From an uncultured Carnobacterium sp. (lineage in GTDB: Bacteria > Bacillota > Bacilli > Lactobacillales > Aerococcaceae), in NCBI GenBank assembly GCA_937923125.1, contig CALALK010000087.1, positions 1 through 5,465 on the forward strand: a DNA stretch of 5,465 bases, written 5' to 3'. Every line of letters begins with the position of its first letter. The first letter of the stretch is position 1. This document shows, piece after piece, positions 1 to 5,355 of the stretch. Under the pieces are notes generated by a model. That model did no database searches. It was not told the origin of the DNA and was given only the letters and a program-made list of their open reading frames with translations. A program made the translations under genes and the position numbers.

Positions 1-167
1 TAATGCATGATATCCATGCAGAATCAGTAGAAGCACTTCCTGCAGTTCTTGAATATTTAACATCTGAAGGTTATGAATTAGTAAGCGTAGAAGAATTAAT
101 GGCAGGGCAACCATTGCAACCAAATTATGCCTACTTCAATCGTGTAGATGTTAAAAAAATCGATTAA
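1..167 (+). CDS. Polysaccharide deacetylase (NodB domain), C-terminal end only
   Basis: This is the tail of a gene that begins left of the window; the reading frame starts at base 3 and ends at TAA 165-167. The 54 visible residues begin MHDIHAESVEALPAVLEYL and continue with GYELVSVEELM. This is the last conserved block of the NodB homology domain: a hydrophobic-HD motif whose histidine belongs to the active-site region, then a helix and the 'G-Y-x-hydrophobic-V-S-V-x-E-L' strand and helix. Enzymes of this family remove acetyl groups from N-acetylglucosamine in peptidoglycan or other polysaccharides, usually outside the membrane, using a divalent metal. The metal-binding and catalytic aspartate motifs lie outside the window, so activity and substrate cannot be judged. 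A peptidoglycan deacetylase (PgdA-like) is the likeliest role. There is no convincing terminator between this gene and rpsO, so some read-through is possible. Confidence 0.8.
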   Translation, partial: MHDIHAESVEALPAVLEYLTSEGYELVSVEELMAGQPLQPNYAYFNRVDVKKID

Positions 168-172
168 GAAGC

Positions 173-201
173 TTGCATTTTTGCTCGAAATAAGGTACAT
201 T
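173..201 (+). promoter_or_regulatory. Candidate sigma-A promoter for rpsO
   Basis: A -35-like TTGCAT (173-178) is followed, after exactly 17 bases, by a -10-like TACATT (196-201). The hexamers match the consensus only moderately (3/6 and 4/6), but the spacing is ideal and the position just after the upstream stop codon is right for an rpsO promoter. Transcription would start near 208, giving a leader of about 90 bases. Confidence 0.5.
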
Positions 202-280
202 AATTAAGTGCTAAAAGCACAGACCTTTTACAGAGTTTTGCGAATCACCAACGCTTTACTCAGTACAAGGCATAAATTAA
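200..280 (+). promoter_or_regulatory. Structured rpsO leader, possible S15 autoregulatory element
   Basis: The leader folds into several helices visible by eye. GTGCT (208-212) pairs with AGCAC (216-220) around an AAA loop. CCTT (224-227) pairs with AAGG (267-270) and encloses GAGT (233-236)/ACTC (258-261) and GCG (240-242)/CGC (252-254), with a TTT/TTT internal loop and a nine-base apical loop. TTAATT (200-205) could pair with AATTAA (275-280) and close a three-way junction. S15 is known to repress its own mRNA in several bacteria through leader structures that vary between phyla, and S15 binds a three-way junction in 16S rRNA. One conflict is that if the promoter at 173-201 is correct, transcription starts near 208 and the outer stem cannot form. 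The element ends six bases before the ribosome binding site (286-292). Confidence 0.45.
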
Positions 281-299
281 AAGAAAGAGGTGTTTAGAA

Positions 300-569
300 A
301 TGGCAATTTCTAAAGAAAAGAAAAACGAAATCATCAAAGAGTATGCGTTACACGAAGGAGACACTGGTTCACCAGAAGTACAAATCGCTGTATTAACATA
401 CGAAATCAACCACTTAAATGATCACATCCGTGTTCATAAAAAAGACTTCCACTCAAACCGTGGATTAATGAAAAAAGTTGGTCACCGTCGTAACTTGTTA
501 GCATACTTACGTAACAAAGATGTTCAACGTTACCGTGAACTAATCAACCGTTTAGGATTACGTCGTTAA
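300..569 (+). CDS. rpsO: 30S ribosomal protein S15
   Basis: This gene encodes the primary-binding small-subunit protein S15, which binds the central domain of 16S rRNA early in 30S assembly and contributes to a bridge with the 50S subunit. The product is 89 residues, the usual length, and ends in the characteristic [13 protein letters not shown]. Conserved family blocks visible are [16 protein letters not shown] (residues 18-33), the [14 protein letters not shown] helix with its His and Asp residues (36-49), and the [20 protein letters not shown] segment (52-71), all part of the rRNA-binding surface. The start is set by AGAGGTG (286-292) seven bases upstream of ATG. The gene is monocistronic here, with its own promoter candidate, a structured leader and a strong terminator directly after it. 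Arginine codons are almost all CGT, as expected for a highly expressed gene. Identification is secure. Confidence 0.98.
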   Translation: MAISKEKKNEIIKEYALHEGDTGSPEVQIAVLTYEINHLNDHIRVHKKDFHSNRGLMKKVGHRRNLLAYLRNKDVQRYRELINRLGLRR

Positions 570-585
570 TTTTAAGCCAATTGAG

Positions 586-617
586 AACTCCCAGGCATTC
601 GTGCTTGGGAGTTTTTT
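586..617 (+). terminator. Rho-independent terminator of rpsO
   Basis: An 11-12 bp stem (586-597 with 602-613, including one G-T wobble at 594/605) is capped by a TTCG tetraloop (598-601) and followed by a run of Ts (612-617). UUCG is an unusually stable loop, so this should be an efficient terminator. It begins 16 bases after the rpsO stop codon. Confidence 0.95.
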
Positions 618-671
618 GATGTCATTAAAACGATATAGCATATAAACTATATTGTGGAATCAACCAAATAC

Positions 672-711
672 AAAAAAGGCACAACCCAATAATTTTTTGG
701 GTGTGCCTTTT
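672..711 (-). terminator. Rho-independent terminator of malR
   Basis: On the minus strand a stem (711-697 with 689-674, one bulged base at 684) encloses a seven-base loop and runs into six Ts (complement of 672-677). It lies 11 bases past the malR stop. The plus strand also has four Ts after the stem (708-711), so it may act in both directions as a backup for rpsO. Confidence 0.9.
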
Positions 712-721
712 CTGTATTAAA

Positions 722-1705
722 TTACATTTCTTTAATGGAATGGGAAACGATTTGACGATAACACATCATATTCTGACTATTATTCGATTTAATGACATTG
801 CGCAAGATTTTAAATGCAGAACGTCCTAATTCAAGCGTATGGATATCTACATAAGCGTCAATATGAACAGAAGGTTGGACAGAGTCGAAAGTGATCATCG
901 GCATCTGAATGTGTTTCTCATTTAAATAACGAACAGCTCCTTCGGTAAAGAGCGAGTCTGCAGTGACAAGCCCGTCGATGGGTCCTTCTGCTAGGAGTTC
1001 TTTAATCGTCTCATACCCACGTTCTCTTGTAAATTCATCTACTTGAGCAATCAGTTTCTCATTTACTTCGAGTCCATGTTCTTTTAAGGCTTTTTTATAG
1101 CCGTTGAGACGTTCTCTTGAAACGAATAACTGGTCTCGACCGCCGATAAAAGCAATCGATTTAGCTCCTTTTTTAAGGATATAGTCAGTAGCGTCAAAAC
1201 CTGCTTTTTCATTGTTGTTATCAACGAATGAAATAAGAGGAGAGACTGTCTTACCGATAATCACGGCAGGGAATTCTTGCTCAATAGCAAAATCTACAAG
1301 AGGGTCTTCAGTTTCCCCGTATAGGAAGATAAGACCGTCGACTCGTCGACCTAGTATGGTATCTTTCAAAATAGCTAATCGCTGTTTATGATCTTGCCCC
1401 GTACATAATTGAATCGAGTACTGATGGTCCGCTGCAATTTGTGCAATCCCACGAATCACTTCAGGGAAGAACGAGTTTTGGTAGAAGACATCAGAGTCTT
1501 TTGGGAGAACTACACCAATGACATTCGTTGTTTTGCTCGCTAAGCTACGAGCATTGACGTTCGGGTGATAGTTTAAAGTTTCCATCGCTTTTCGAACTTT
1601 CTTCTTTGTAGCCTCGCTGATGCTCGGCTTATCTTGCAACACGCGCGTTACCGTTGAAGGGGAGACCCCTGCAAGTTTAGCCACATCTTTAATAGTGGAT
1701 GCCAT
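722..1705 (-). CDS. malR: LacI-family maltose operon repressor
   Basis: This is a DNA-binding repressor of the LacI/GalR family, 327 residues, the normal length. The N-terminal helix-turn-helix covers about residues 4-23 (TIKDVAKLAGVSPSTVTRVL), followed by the third helix and a hinge, NARSLASK (51-58), with the minor-groove-inserting leucine at 55. The rest is a periplasmic-binding-protein-like effector domain; recognisable parts are VIGVVLPKDSD near 62-72, DGLIFLYGE near 123-131, SIAFIGG near 182-188 and the TFDSV segment near 270. From memory of the family the sequence closely resembles MalR of streptococci, including the 'FYQNSFFPEVIRGI' and 'CYRQIVSH' segments. Its effector should be maltose or a malto-oligosaccharide. 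The start is supported by AGGAGGA (1712-1718) six bases upstream. It sits behind the transport operon it presumably controls. Codon use is less biased than in its neighbours, with several CGA arginines, which suits low expression. Confidence 0.85.
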   Translation of the reverse strand: MASTIKDVAKLAGVSPSTVTRVLQDKPSISEATKKKVRKAMETLNYHPNVNARSLASKTTNVIGVVLPKDSDVFYQNSFFPEVIRGIAQIAADHQYSIQLCTGQDHKQRLAILKDTILGRRVDGLIFLYGETEDPLVDFAIEQEFPAVIIGKTVSPLISFVDNNNEKAGFDATDYILKKGAKSIAFIGGRDQLFVSRERLNGYKKALKEHGLEVNEKLIAQVDEFTRERGYETIKELLAEGPIDGLVTADSLFTEGAVRYLNEKHIQMPMITFDSVQPSVHIDAYVDIHTLELGRSAFKILRNVIKSNNSQNMMCYRQIVSHSIKEM

Positions 1706-1729
1706 CTGTATTCCTCCTTTCTAGTAATA

Positions 1730-1752
1730 AGTGTTTTGTAAAATAAAACACT
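1730..1752 (-). repeat. Alternative hairpin overlapping the terminator
   Basis: AGTGTTTT (1752-1745, minus strand) can pair with AAAACACT (1737-1730) around a seven-base loop. The first arm is shared with the 3' half of the terminator stem at 1747-1757, so the two hairpins exclude each other in one RNA. It ends nine bases before the malR ribosome binding site. Confidence 0.5.
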
Positions 1753-1768
1753 GGATACGAACTTACAA
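1740..1768 (-). promoter_or_regulatory. Weak candidate promoter for malR
   Basis: On the minus strand TTGTAA (1768-1763) and TATTTT (1745-1740) are 17 bases apart and match the -35 and -10 consensus at 4/6 each. The -35 lies in the loop of the transport-operon terminator and the -10 coincides with its T tract, so the two functions would share the same DNA. No LacI-type box is seen nearby, suggesting constitutive expression if it is real. Confidence 0.35.
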
Positions 1769-1786
1769 AAATCCATATCCAGTGTT
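1740..1786 (-). terminator. Terminator at the end of the transport operon
   Basis: On the minus strand an uninterrupted 11 bp stem, AACACTGGATA (1786-1776) with TATCCAGTGTT (1757-1747), is followed by a T-rich stretch TTTTATTTT (1748-1740). It starts nine bases after the stop codon of the second permease. The loop is long (18 bases), so termination may be partial, letting some transcripts continue into malR. Confidence 0.75.
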
Positions 1787-1795
1787 GTAAAAGTT

Positions 1796-2671
1796 CTATG
1801 ACTTAATCGCTCCGTCAACCATACCTTTCATGATATGTTTTTGTGCGATGATGAATAGGATAATGACTGGTAACATAATTAATAATGTTGAAGTTAAGAT
1901 CATATCCCATTGTTTTGTAAATGAACCGGCGAAGTTTGAAACCGCGATTGGTAATGTTTGAATCGCATTTCCTTTACCAAGTAATAGAAGTGGTAATAGG
2001 AAGTCGTTCCAAATCCAGATACCGTTCAAGATTAAGATTGTAACGTAGATTGGTTTTAGGATTGGAAGAACTACGTAGAAGAATGTTTGCATTTTGTTAC
2101 ATCCATCTAATTCAGCAGCTTCTTCAATTTCTAAAGGAACCCCTTTAATGAATCCGTGGAACATGAACACTGAAAGTGACATACCAAAACCAGTGTACGC
2201 TAGGATAATCCCTGGGTAAGAACGTAATAAGCTAATTCCAAAGAGTGGCATTGTTACAGCGTCACTCATGATTTTGAACCAAGTTACTAATGGATACATT
2301 ACAACTTGGAAAGGAATTACCATTGAAGCTACGAAGATGAAGAAAATCACCAATGAAGCTTTAGAACGGTAACGAACTAATCCCCATGCAGCAAGAGCAG
2401 AGAATAAAGTGATTGTTAATAATGAAATCACAGTAATAATCGTTGATGCTAAGAATGATGAAGGATAGTTAATTGATGGGTTTTTCCAAATCGTAACAAT
2501 GTTTGTCCAAAGTTGTCCGAAGCTTGCAGGTAATGCAAGTGGGTCAGCTAAGATATCAGCAGAACTTTTTGCAGAGTTGATCACTAAAAGAACGATTGGA
2601 CTCAAGAAAAGTAAGAATAGGAGTAATCCTAAAATTTCGAGAAGTAAGATTCCGAATTTTTGTTTTTTCAT
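1796..2671 (-). CDS. CUT1 sugar ABC transporter permease (MalG/MsmG type)
   Basis: This is an inner-membrane permease of a carbohydrate-uptake ABC transporter, 291 residues, the usual size for the MalG-like half. Hydrophobic segments lie at about residues 8-32, 72-98, 106-130, 152-175, 205-232 and 258-278, consistent with six membrane spans. The cytoplasmic coupling (EAA) loop is clear at 184-203: EEAAELDG, then a proline in VVLPILKP, where the ATPase docks. WNDF at 221-224 and the C-terminal GMVDGAIKS are typical of this family. Its ATG overlaps the last base of the preceding permease's stop (TAATG), implying translational coupling; AAAGGAG (2689-2683) lies 11 bases upstream of the start. 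It is co-transcribed with the other permease and ends just before a terminator. The substrate is inferred from the neighbouring malR and malQ as a malto-oligosaccharide or alpha-glucoside; the permease itself does not reveal it. Confidence 0.9.
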   Translation of the reverse strand: MKKQKFGILLLEILGLLLFLLFLSPIVLLVINSAKSSADILADPLALPASFGQLWTNIVTIWKNPSINYPSSFLASTIITVISLLTITLFSALAAWGLVRYRSKASLVIFFIFVASMVIPFQVVMYPLVTWFKIMSDAVTMPLFGISLLRSYPGIILAYTGFGMSLSVFMFHGFIKGVPLEIEEAAELDGCNKMQTFFYVVLPILKPIYVTILILNGIWIWNDFLLPLLLLGKGNAIQTLPIAVSNFAGSFTKQWDMILTSTLLIMLPVIILFIIAQKHIMKGMVDGAIKS

Positions 2672-3597
2672 TATAAGTCAATCTCCTTTCGTTTAGTGAT
2701 AGATGTTTGGATTAAGCTAATCACTACTAAGATGAAGAATAAGATAACGGCACGAGCTTGCCCTTGAGCCATTAAGTTGTCTCCTGAAGCAGTGTTGTAG
2801 ATGTTCATTGTAATGAACTCAGTACTTTGAATCGCTTTATCATGCCATAGTAGTGAAGGTCCACCACCTGTTAATGAGAAGTTCACATCGAAAATCTTGA
2901 ATGAGTTAGTGATTGTCAAGAAGAGTGATACTGTGAACGCTGGCATTACCATTGGGATGATAATGTGACGTAGACGTTGCCATGCATTAGCACCGTCAAG
3001 TGAAGCAGATTCTACAAGACTTGAAGGTACGTTTTGTAATGCTGCAAAGTAAATCATCATGATATAACCTGCATATTGCCATGTGTTTGTGATAATTAAA
3101 GCAGCGACTGCTAATTTCACATCTCCAAGGAATAGGTTATTAATTAAAAAGTCGCTTCCGATCATTTGACCTAAAGCAGGGAATACTGAGTTATAAATGA
3201 ATTGCCAAATGTAACCTAGTACAAGACCCCCGATTAAGTTTGGAATGAAGAATCCAGCACGGAAGATGTCTTTAAGCTTAATTTTACTTGCAACAAGTAG
3301 AGCTAAGCCGAATGATACAACGTTAATCACGATTACGTTAAATAATGCGAAGATTACTGTGATCATTAAAGAGTATTGGAAACGTGTGTCCGCTAAACTG
3401 TCTGTAAAGTTTTTAAGTCCCACAAATTGTAAGTTAGTTTGTGTAACGCTCTTCCAGTCAGTTAGTGAGTAGTAGAACCCTAAGAAGAAAGGCACGATAA
3501 TAACAAGTGCAAAGATGATAAATGCAGGTAATACTAAGCGGTAAAAATTGCGTTTTTCGCGAGCTTCTCTGCTGTAAGCTTTCTTATTCTTAGACAT
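2671..3597 (-). CDS. CUT1 sugar ABC transporter permease (MalF/MsmF type)
   Basis: This is the partner permease, 308 residues. A charged N-terminus (about 20 residues) precedes spans at about 20-45, 75-103, 113-136, 162-188, 214-236 and 281-300. The EAA loop is seen at 196-219 (ESASLDGANAWQRL, then IIIPMVMP), and SLTGGGP at 241-247 is a hallmark of MalF-type permeases. A perfect AAAGGAGGA (3614-3606) stands eight bases before the ATG. It heads a tightly coupled permease pair and is separated from the binding-protein gene by 120 bases containing a hairpin and a possible promoter. At 308 residues it is a short MsmF/AmyD-like protein; the enterobacterial MalF and pneumococcal MalC maltodextrin permeases are longer at the N-terminus, as I recall. 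The sugar specificity is inferred from context only. Confidence 0.9.
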   Translation of the reverse strand: MSKNKKAYSREAREKRNFYRLVLPAFIIFALVIIVPFFLGFYYSLTDWKSVTQTNLQFVGLKNFTDSLADTRFQYSLMITVIFALFNVIVINVVSFGLALLVASKIKLKDIFRAGFFIPNLIGGLVLGYIWQFIYNSVFPALGQMIGSDFLINNLFLGDVKLAVAALIITNTWQYAGYIMMIYFAALQNVPSSLVESASLDGANAWQRLRHIIIPMVMPAFTVSLFLTITNSFKIFDVNFSLTGGGPSLLWHDKAIQSTEFITMNIYNTASGDNLMAQGQARAVILFFILVVISLIQTSITKRKEIDL

Positions 3598-3654
3598 ATA
3601 AGAGTTCCTCCTTTATTAAAATTAAGTGGTGAGGGTAGTCACCGATTTGGTTCT

Positions 3655-3663
3655 ATTGTAGCA
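3655..3663 (-). promoter_or_regulatory. Candidate extended -10 promoter for the permease genes
   Basis: The minus strand reads TGCTACAAT (3663-3655), a TGn extension joined to a 5/6 match to the -10 hexamer. No good -35 is seen at 16-18 bases upstream. Transcription would begin near 3648 and give a leader of about 50 bases that includes a small hairpin, GGTGA/TCACC (3643-3639 with 3632-3628). The TGC lies inside the outer arm of the intercistronic hairpin. Confidence 0.35.
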
Positions 3664-3702
3664 CATAACCCACAGTCACTGAAAGTGGCTGTGGGCCCGT
3701 GC
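3661..3702 (-). promoter_or_regulatory. Intercistronic hairpin between binding protein and permeases
   Basis: On the minus strand CCCACAG (3695-3689) pairs with CTGTGGG (3675-3669). Inside, past one C/A mismatch, CACT (3687-3684) pairs with AGTG (3680-3677) around a three-base loop. An outer GCAC (3702-3699)/GTGC (3664-3661) pair can extend the stem across an internal loop. It begins 15 bases after the binding-protein stop and is not followed by a T run, so a full terminator is unlikely. Such hairpins in sugar-transport operons typically block 3' exonucleases and keep the binding-protein message more abundant than the permease message. Confidence 0.65.
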
Positions 3703-3717
3703 AAACAATATTATTGA

Positions 3718-5016
3718 TTATTTTTTAAGTAAGCTAGGCACTTCTTTGATTTGATTGATAATCAATTCTTGGAATTTAGCTTTGTCGATTTGACCTTGAG
3801 CATATTGTCCATAGATTGGTCCTAATTTGTTCATTAAGAAGTTATCAGGCATGAAGTATGGGTTATCAAATGAGTAAACAGGTTTCTTCGCGCTAATCCA
3901 TTCAGCTAAGAAACGAGATAATGGAGCTGATGGTTTCTCAGTTGTGTTAGAGAATGGAGAAATCATGTTTGCTTTGTTTACGATGTAGTCTTGACCTTCT
4001 TTAGTATCAACTAAGTCGTTGAAGAATTTGTTGATGTATTCTAAAGCTTTAGTGTCTTTGTTAACTACGTAGTAAGATGGAGCACCGATGAATAATCCGT
4101 CAGCATTTTTATCTTTACCAAGAGTTTGATAAGGAATGAATCCCATTTCGAAGTTCGCGTTTAATTGTTTTAGGTTAGGGTCTTTCCAGTTACCTTGGTG
4201 TAGGAAAGCAGCTTTACCTGAAGCGAACGCTGAGTCCATGTCTTCTTGTGTACCAACTGTTAAGAGTTTTTTCTCTGTGTGATTGAATAATAATTCAACC
4301 CAGTTAGCATAGTTTTCTAAACGAGTTTTATCGATTTCACCTTTAACAACTTGGTTAGTTACTGAACGGTCGCCGTTTGGAAGACCAGAACTTAAGTAAG
4401 CACCGAAGTCGTGGATACCCATGATCCAAGTTTCGCCTTCTTTAGTTGCTGTAGCAACAACAGTAGATAATCCTAACTCAGATTTTTTGTTTTCTAATGT
4501 TTCCATTGCTTTTTGAACAGCTTCAAATGAAGTTAGAGTAGATGGGTCGATACCCGCTTTAGTTAAGATTTCTTTGTTGTAAGCTAAGCCGTATCCTTCT
4601 ACAGATACAGGGAATCCGTATACGTCGTTACCTTGTTTGAATTCAAACTCAGTTTTGTCAATCCAGTCACCTTTTAATGGTTGTAGATTGTCTTTCCACA
4701 TGTCGTAACCAGCTTGACCTTCGATTACGAATACGTCAGGAGCTGTACCAGCTGTGAATTCTGTTTTTAATTGGTCAGAGATTTTACATGAACCAGAACA
4801 TGTTTTAATGTTAACAGTTACTCCGTTCTTTTCTCCCCATTCTTTAGCGTAAGCTGTTAAAGCTTCTTGAATTTCACTCTTGTTACTATATAAAGTGAAT
4901 TCTTTTTTGCTCTCAGAGCTTCCTCCGTTAGAAGAGTCTTGTTTTGCTCCACATCCAGCTAATGCTAAACCAGCTAAACCAAGAGCTAATGATTTTGTAA
5001 ACCATTTGTTTGCCAT
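3718..5016 (-). CDS. Sugar-binding lipoprotein of a CUT1 ABC transporter
   Basis: This 432-residue extracellular solute-binding protein is anchored to the membrane by a lipid. The signal peptide is residues 1-21 (basic WFTKS, then a hydrophobic stretch) with lipobox LAGC; Cys22 would be the lipidated residue. A short Ser/Gly-rich linker (23-38) leads to the binding domains. Family features include the N-terminal 'FTLYSNKSEIQEAL...EWGEKNGV' strand-helix, TAPDVFVIEG (91-100), the VYGFPVSVEGYGLAYNKEIL block (132-151), and the FASGKAAFLHQGNW segment (264-277) whose tryptophan is often part of the sugar site. Cys73 and Cys77 form a CSGSC motif that I would not expect in this family. AAGGAGG (5032-5026) lies nine bases before ATG. 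It is first in the operon, behind a strong promoter with two LacI-type boxes. Malto-oligosaccharide binding is inferred from malR and malQ; the sequence does not look like pneumococcal MalX. Confidence 0.9.
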   Translation of the reverse strand: MANKWFTKSLALGLAGLALAGCGAKQDSSNGGSSESKKEFTLYSNKSEIQEALTAYAKEWGEKNGVTVNIKTCSGSCKISDQLKTEFTAGTAPDVFVIEGQAGYDMWKDNLQPLKGDWIDKTEFEFKQGNDVYGFPVSVEGYGLAYNKEILTKAGIDPSTLTSFEAVQKAMETLENKKSELGLSTVVATATKEGETWIMGIHDFGAYLSSGLPNGDRSVTNQVVKGEIDKTRLENYANWVELLFNHTEKKLLTVGTQEDMDSAFASGKAAFLHQGNWKDPNLKQLNANFEMGFIPYQTLGKDKNADGLFIGAPSYYVVNKDTKALEYINKFFNDLVDTKEGQDYIVNKANMISPFSNTTEKPSAPLSRFLAEWISAKKPVYSFDNPYFMPDNFLMNKLGPIYGQYAQGQIDKAKFQELIINQIKEVPSLLKK

Positions 5017-5051
5017 AATTTTTTTCCTCCTTAAAATTCGTTATAGATTAC

Positions 5052-5063
5052 GCAAACGATTTC
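5052..5063 (-). promoter_or_regulatory. LacI-type operator downstream of the binding-protein start site
   Basis: The plus strand reads GCAAACGATTTC, close to the symmetric GCAAnCGnTTGC pattern, with one base off in the right arm. It lies at about +6 to +17 of the leftward transcript (start near 5069), so a bound repressor would block early transcription. It also fits the CcpA cre pattern with one mismatch when flanking bases are included. Confidence 0.6.
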
Positions 5064-5075
5064 TTAACTGAATTC

Positions 5076-5104
5076 AGTATACCGCTTTCATGAAACGTTT
5101 GCAA
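5076..5104 (-). promoter_or_regulatory. Promoter of the sugar-transport operon
   Basis: On the minus strand a -35 TTGCAA (5104-5099) and a -10 TATACT (5081-5076) are exactly 17 bases apart. Each matches the sigma-A consensus well (4/6 and 5/6). A- and T-tracts directly upstream (5105-5140) could act as an UP element. Transcription should begin near 5069, giving a leader of about 53 bases. Confidence 0.85.
5091..5102 (-). promoter_or_regulatory. LacI-type operator overlapping the -35 of the transport promoter
   Basis: The plus strand reads TGAAACGTTTGC, matching GCAAACGTTTGC at 10 of 12 positions and carrying the central CG typical of LacI-family sites. It covers part of the -35 and the spacer, so binding should exclude RNA polymerase. 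Read on the minus strand from 5104, it fits the CcpA cre consensus with one mismatch, so catabolite repression through the same site is possible. Confidence 0.6.
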
Positions 5105-5247
5105 GTATTTTTATCAAAAAAATTTTAAACTTCTTAAAAACGCGGATTTAATGCGATTTTCTTAGTTTATTAATATTTAAAAAGTGCTAAAAATACGATA
5201 AAACCGCCATTATATCCAAATAGTATAAAAAAGTTGAAAAATATTAC
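5105..5247. other. AT-rich spacer between divergent promoters
   Basis: No gene or convincing structure is seen in these 143 bases. The stretch is dominated by A- and T-tracts, for example seven As near 5117-5123 and runs near 5135-5139, 5179-5183 and 5227-5232. These may bend the DNA or serve as upstream activating elements for the promoters on either side. Confidence 0.5.
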
Positions 5248-5276
5248 TTGAGTTATTAAACAAAATATTCTAATAT
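5248..5276 (+). promoter_or_regulatory. Promoter of malQ
   Basis: TTGAGT (5248-5253) and TAATAT (5271-5276) are separated by exactly 17 bases. A-tracts precede the -35 (5227-5240). Transcription would begin near 5283, inside the first operator, giving a leader of about 73 bases before malQ. Confidence 0.8.
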
Positions 5277-5280
5277 TAAG

Positions 5281-5292
5281 GCAAACGGTTGC
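5281..5292 (+). promoter_or_regulatory. LacI-type operator at the malQ start site
   Basis: GCAAACGGTTGC has perfect four-base arms (GCAA/TTGC) and a central CG, the classic LacI/GalR operator design. It begins four bases past the -10 and spans the likely start of transcription. MalR is the obvious ligand because its gene lies in the same locus. Confidence 0.75.
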
Positions 5293-5306
5293 GCAATGTT
5301 TGCGCA
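5290..5306 (+). promoter_or_regulatory. Second, overlapping palindromic operator for malQ
   Basis: TGCGCAATGTTTGCGCA is a perfect palindrome of seven-base arms around a TGT centre. It overlaps the first operator by three bases, and the two centres are about 12 bases apart, close to one helical turn. Lacking the central CG, it may be a weaker or differently read MalR site. Confidence 0.65.
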
Positions 5307-5355
5307 TCCAATAACTAGTAGGAATATCTATTATATAGAAAAGAGGGATTCATTG

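Noticed and set aside
208..220. Short hairpin as a terminator for the upstream deacetylase gene
   Set aside because: The stem is only five pairs and no T run follows directly; it fits better as part of the rpsO leader.
633..652. AT-only inverted repeat ATATAG/CTATAT between the two terminators
   Set aside because: Six AT-rich pairs with an eight-base loop are expected by chance in such DNA and have no associated element.
2499..2696. Open frame on the plus strand opposite the MalG-type permease
   Set aside because: It lies antisense to a well-supported permease gene, its product resembles no known protein, and no ribosome binding site precedes it.
3245..3472. Open frame on the plus strand opposite the MalF-type permease
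   Set aside because: It is the antisense shadow of a conserved membrane protein gene, with no start signal of its own.
4880..5071. Open frame on the plus strand across the start of the binding-protein gene
   Set aside because: It runs through the lipoprotein signal peptide, ribosome binding site and leader of the opposite gene; its product has no recognisable features.
5290..5306. Palindrome as a classical CcpA cre site
   Set aside because: It lacks the central CG required by the cre consensus, although it is a clear palindrome and so is kept as an operator candidate.
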